A stretch of DNA of 50,496 nucleotides from Rhodobacter sp. (GTDB lineage: Bacteria; Pseudomonadota; Alphaproteobacteria; Rhodobacterales; Rhodobacteraceae). The position numbers and the translations under genes are program-made. Every line of letters starts with the position of its first letter. The stretch's first letter is position 1. Location: positions 1 to 50,496 of the forward strand of contig JAIYDJ010000074.1 of NCBI GenBank assembly GCA_027487575.1, read 5' to 3'. Shown here one piece after another: positions 49,309 to 50,496 of this stretch. The notes beneath the pieces were generated by a model. It made no database searches, was not told the DNA's origin, and saw only the letters and a list, made by a program, of their open reading frames with translations.

Positions 49309-50001
49309 TCAGGTCGCGGACGGCAGTTCGGACATCAGCATCTCGGTCTCGAACCGGAAGCGCGCCTTGGGCGACAGGCTTTCCCACGTCGCAATCGCCT
49401 CGCTTTCGGAACGGGCGGCCACGACGCCCACCCGGTGAAATCCCGATGCGACGCGGTCCGCCCGCACATGGTCGGGTCCGGTGCGCCACAAAAGCAACCC
49501 GGCCGCCACCCAAAGAGCAGCCATCACCGGCACCCCGGCGGGAAGTGCCACGGCCAGGATCGCACCCAGAGTGGCCAGCAAGGTCCACAGGCGCTGCTGC
49601 GCCAGCCACAAGGCCGGTGCAACCAGCGCGCCAAGGGACGGGCGCAGCGGGAACAGATCGTGGGTTCCGTCGGCGTCGGCCACGATTTCCCAGTTGCACA
49701 GGCTTTCGGTCGAACCGGGCAAGGTCGGGCCTGCGGCGGGCGCGGGCATCCTGTCCCATTGGGCCAGATCGAGCCGGTCCGTCAGCACCGTCCAGACCAC
49801 GGCGCCACGCTGAAACGTCATCGCCGCCGGATCAGCGCCGGTCGAGAAATGGGCCCTCAGGCTGTCAACCGATCCGGTCCAGCGTCGGCCATTCACCGCG
49901 ACCAGAACATCGCCGGATTTCAGGCCCAGACCATGACCGAAGTCGGTGGGTTTGCACCGACCGATGCACAGGGTGACGGCTGCGGGGGTAGCGTGGGTCA
50001 T
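49309..50001 (-). CDS. Unrecognised membrane protein with PDZ-like N-terminus
   Basis: A 230-residue protein with no family I can name. The N-terminal 70 residues resemble a minimal PDZ-like fold (GLGLKSGDVLVAVNGRRWTG). The middle is variable, and two hydrophobic helices follow at about residues 130-175 (LLATLGAILAVALPAGVPVM, ALWVAAGLLLWRTG). The C-terminus is soluble (SLSPKARFRFETEMLMSELP). AAGGAG is 7 bases before the ATG at 50001. It follows the partial coiled-coil gene by 57 bases on the same strand and is probably co-transcribed with it. It converges with rpoN. A flagellar role is suggested only by position. Confidence 0.68.
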   Translation of the reverse strand: MTHATPAAVTLCIGRCKPTDFGHGLGLKSGDVLVAVNGRRWTGSVDSLRAHFSTGADPAAMTFQRGAVVWTVLTDRLDLAQWDRMPAPAAGPTLPGSTESLCNWEIVADADGTHDLFPLRPSLGALVAPALWLAQQRLWTLLATLGAILAVALPAGVPVMAALWVAAGLLLWRTGPDHVRADRVASGFHRVGVVAARSESEAIATWESLSPKARFRFETEMLMSELPSAT

Positions 50002-50058
50002 GGACGGCTCCTTGGGATTGCGACGGCAGGGTTCTGGCAGTGGATTCACAGGGCGGGA

Positions 50059-50496
50059 TCAGGGATAGCTGAAGGGGTTTGGCAAAGGGGCCTTGCGTGC
50101 CTTGCGCGGGGCCGGTCTGGTTTTCGGGCCTGATGCCGCGGGTGCCGGGTCGGCGGTGGCGGCGGCGGCTGCAACCGGCGTGGGTGCAGGGGCCGCGGCG
50201 GGCACTGGCGCAGGGGCAGCGGCACGGCTTTCCGTGATCGAAAGCTGGGTTTGCGCTAGGGCTTCAAGGACGTCGAGGCGAAGGTTTTCGATCTGCTGCG
50301 TCAGCGGCTCTGCGCCGTTCGCTTTTGTCTCGTTGACCGTCAGGATCGCTTCGACCCCCGCATCCAGTTGCTGGATCAGCCCGGTCAAGCCCGTCTGCAC
50401 CGACTGGCTTTCGGTTTCCGCCTGGATCACAACCTGATCCATCCGGTCCAGCAGGGTGTTCAACTCTCCGATCCGGTCGGCAAAGCCGACGGCGGC
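50059..50496 (-). CDS. Coiled-coil protein with Ala/Pro-rich tail, 5' end outside window
   Basis: The last 145 codons of a longer gene; the frame is open to the end of the window (AAVGFADRIGELNTLLDRMD). About 90 visible residues form a hydrophilic coiled-coil (VVIQAETESQSVQTGLTGLI, then LTQQIENLRLDVLEALAQTQ). A Pro/Ala-rich linker follows, and a basic Pro-rich tail (TRPAPRKARKAPLPNPFSYP). I do not recognise it. The domain pattern fits a scaffolding or membrane-associated protein whose N-terminal part is missing here. A TTG at 50463 exists, but nothing supports it as the start. Confidence 0.6.
   Translation of the reverse strand, partial: AAVGFADRIGELNTLLDRMDQVVIQAETESQSVQTGLTGLIQQLDAGVEAILTVNETKANGAEPLTQQIENLRLDVLEALAQTQLSITESRAAAPAPVPAAAPAPTPVAAAAATADPAPAASGPKTRPAPRKARKAPLPNPFSYP

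Noticed and set aside
1..50496. CRISPR arrays, tRNA or rRNA genes, insertion sequences, phage genes
   Set aside because: None seen; no array of spaced direct repeats, no transposase or integrase motifs, no cloverleaf recognised by eye. Small RNAs cannot be excluded.

Overview
The window is GC-rich (about two thirds G+C by eye), densely coding DNA from an alphaproteobacterium of the Rhodobacteraceae, closest in gene content to the Rhodobacter/Cereibacter/Tabrizicola group. The evidence is the zwf-pgl-pgi order, the BolA/J-domain divergent pair, Rhodobacter-style proteins throughout, and above all a flagellar island of the 'fla1' type known from Cereibacter (Rhodobacter) sphaeroides. No rRNA, tRNA, CRISPR or insertion sequence was seen.

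Region 1 (1-12000) is ordinary chromosome: the end of a lytic transglycosylase gene, a PACE-family efflux protein, aminopeptidase N, a photolyase/cryptochrome with a small DUF2256 protein, an ArsR regulator with two SRPBCC (AHSA1) proteins, bolA, a J-domain protein, and the zwf-pgl-pgi operon for the oxidative pentose phosphate/Entner-Doudoroff entry steps.

Region 2 (12000-18560) is a signalling block: an OmpR-type regulator with a degenerate receiver (Asn instead of the phosphoacceptor Asp), the flagellin chaperone fliS, a LuxR-type response regulator, a periplasmic molybdopterin-fold protein lacking cysteine ligands, a tripartite hybrid histidine kinase (HisKA-HATPase-REC-Hpt) and an Ala/Pro-rich protein of unknown function.

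Region 3 (18570-50496) is the flagellar island. flgBCDEF, flgGHIJKL, flgP-flgT-flgA and the divergent flhA-flhF-fliA run from perfect sigma-54 (-24/-12) promoters, as does motAB. fliS, flgM, fliD, fliC and a two-gene operon of unknown function (NHLP-like protein plus periplasmic Sel1-repeat protein) have FliA-type promoters ending in GCCGTT. The island encodes its own controls: rpoN (sigma-54, RpoN2-like), a FleQ-like enhancer-binding protein, FliA and FlgM. The motor genes are PomA/PomB-like, and FlgP and FlgT are H-ring-type proteins, so the apparatus looks like a gammaproteobacterial (Vibrio-like) polar flagellum in an alphaproteobacterium. The rod-cap protein FlgJ has no muramidase domain; a separate SltF-type transglycosylase sits at the end of the flgK-flgL operon. 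fliE-fliR, flhB and chemotaxis genes are not in the window.

Points most worth following: a CCATCC-N4-GGATGG dyad recurring in four intergenic regions including the fleQ upstream region; the FliA-controlled NHLP-like/Sel1 operon; an apparently frameshifted, P-loop-degenerate FlhF; the degenerate response regulator; a 1334-residue FlgK; and several unrecognised membrane or periplasmic proteins inside the island.
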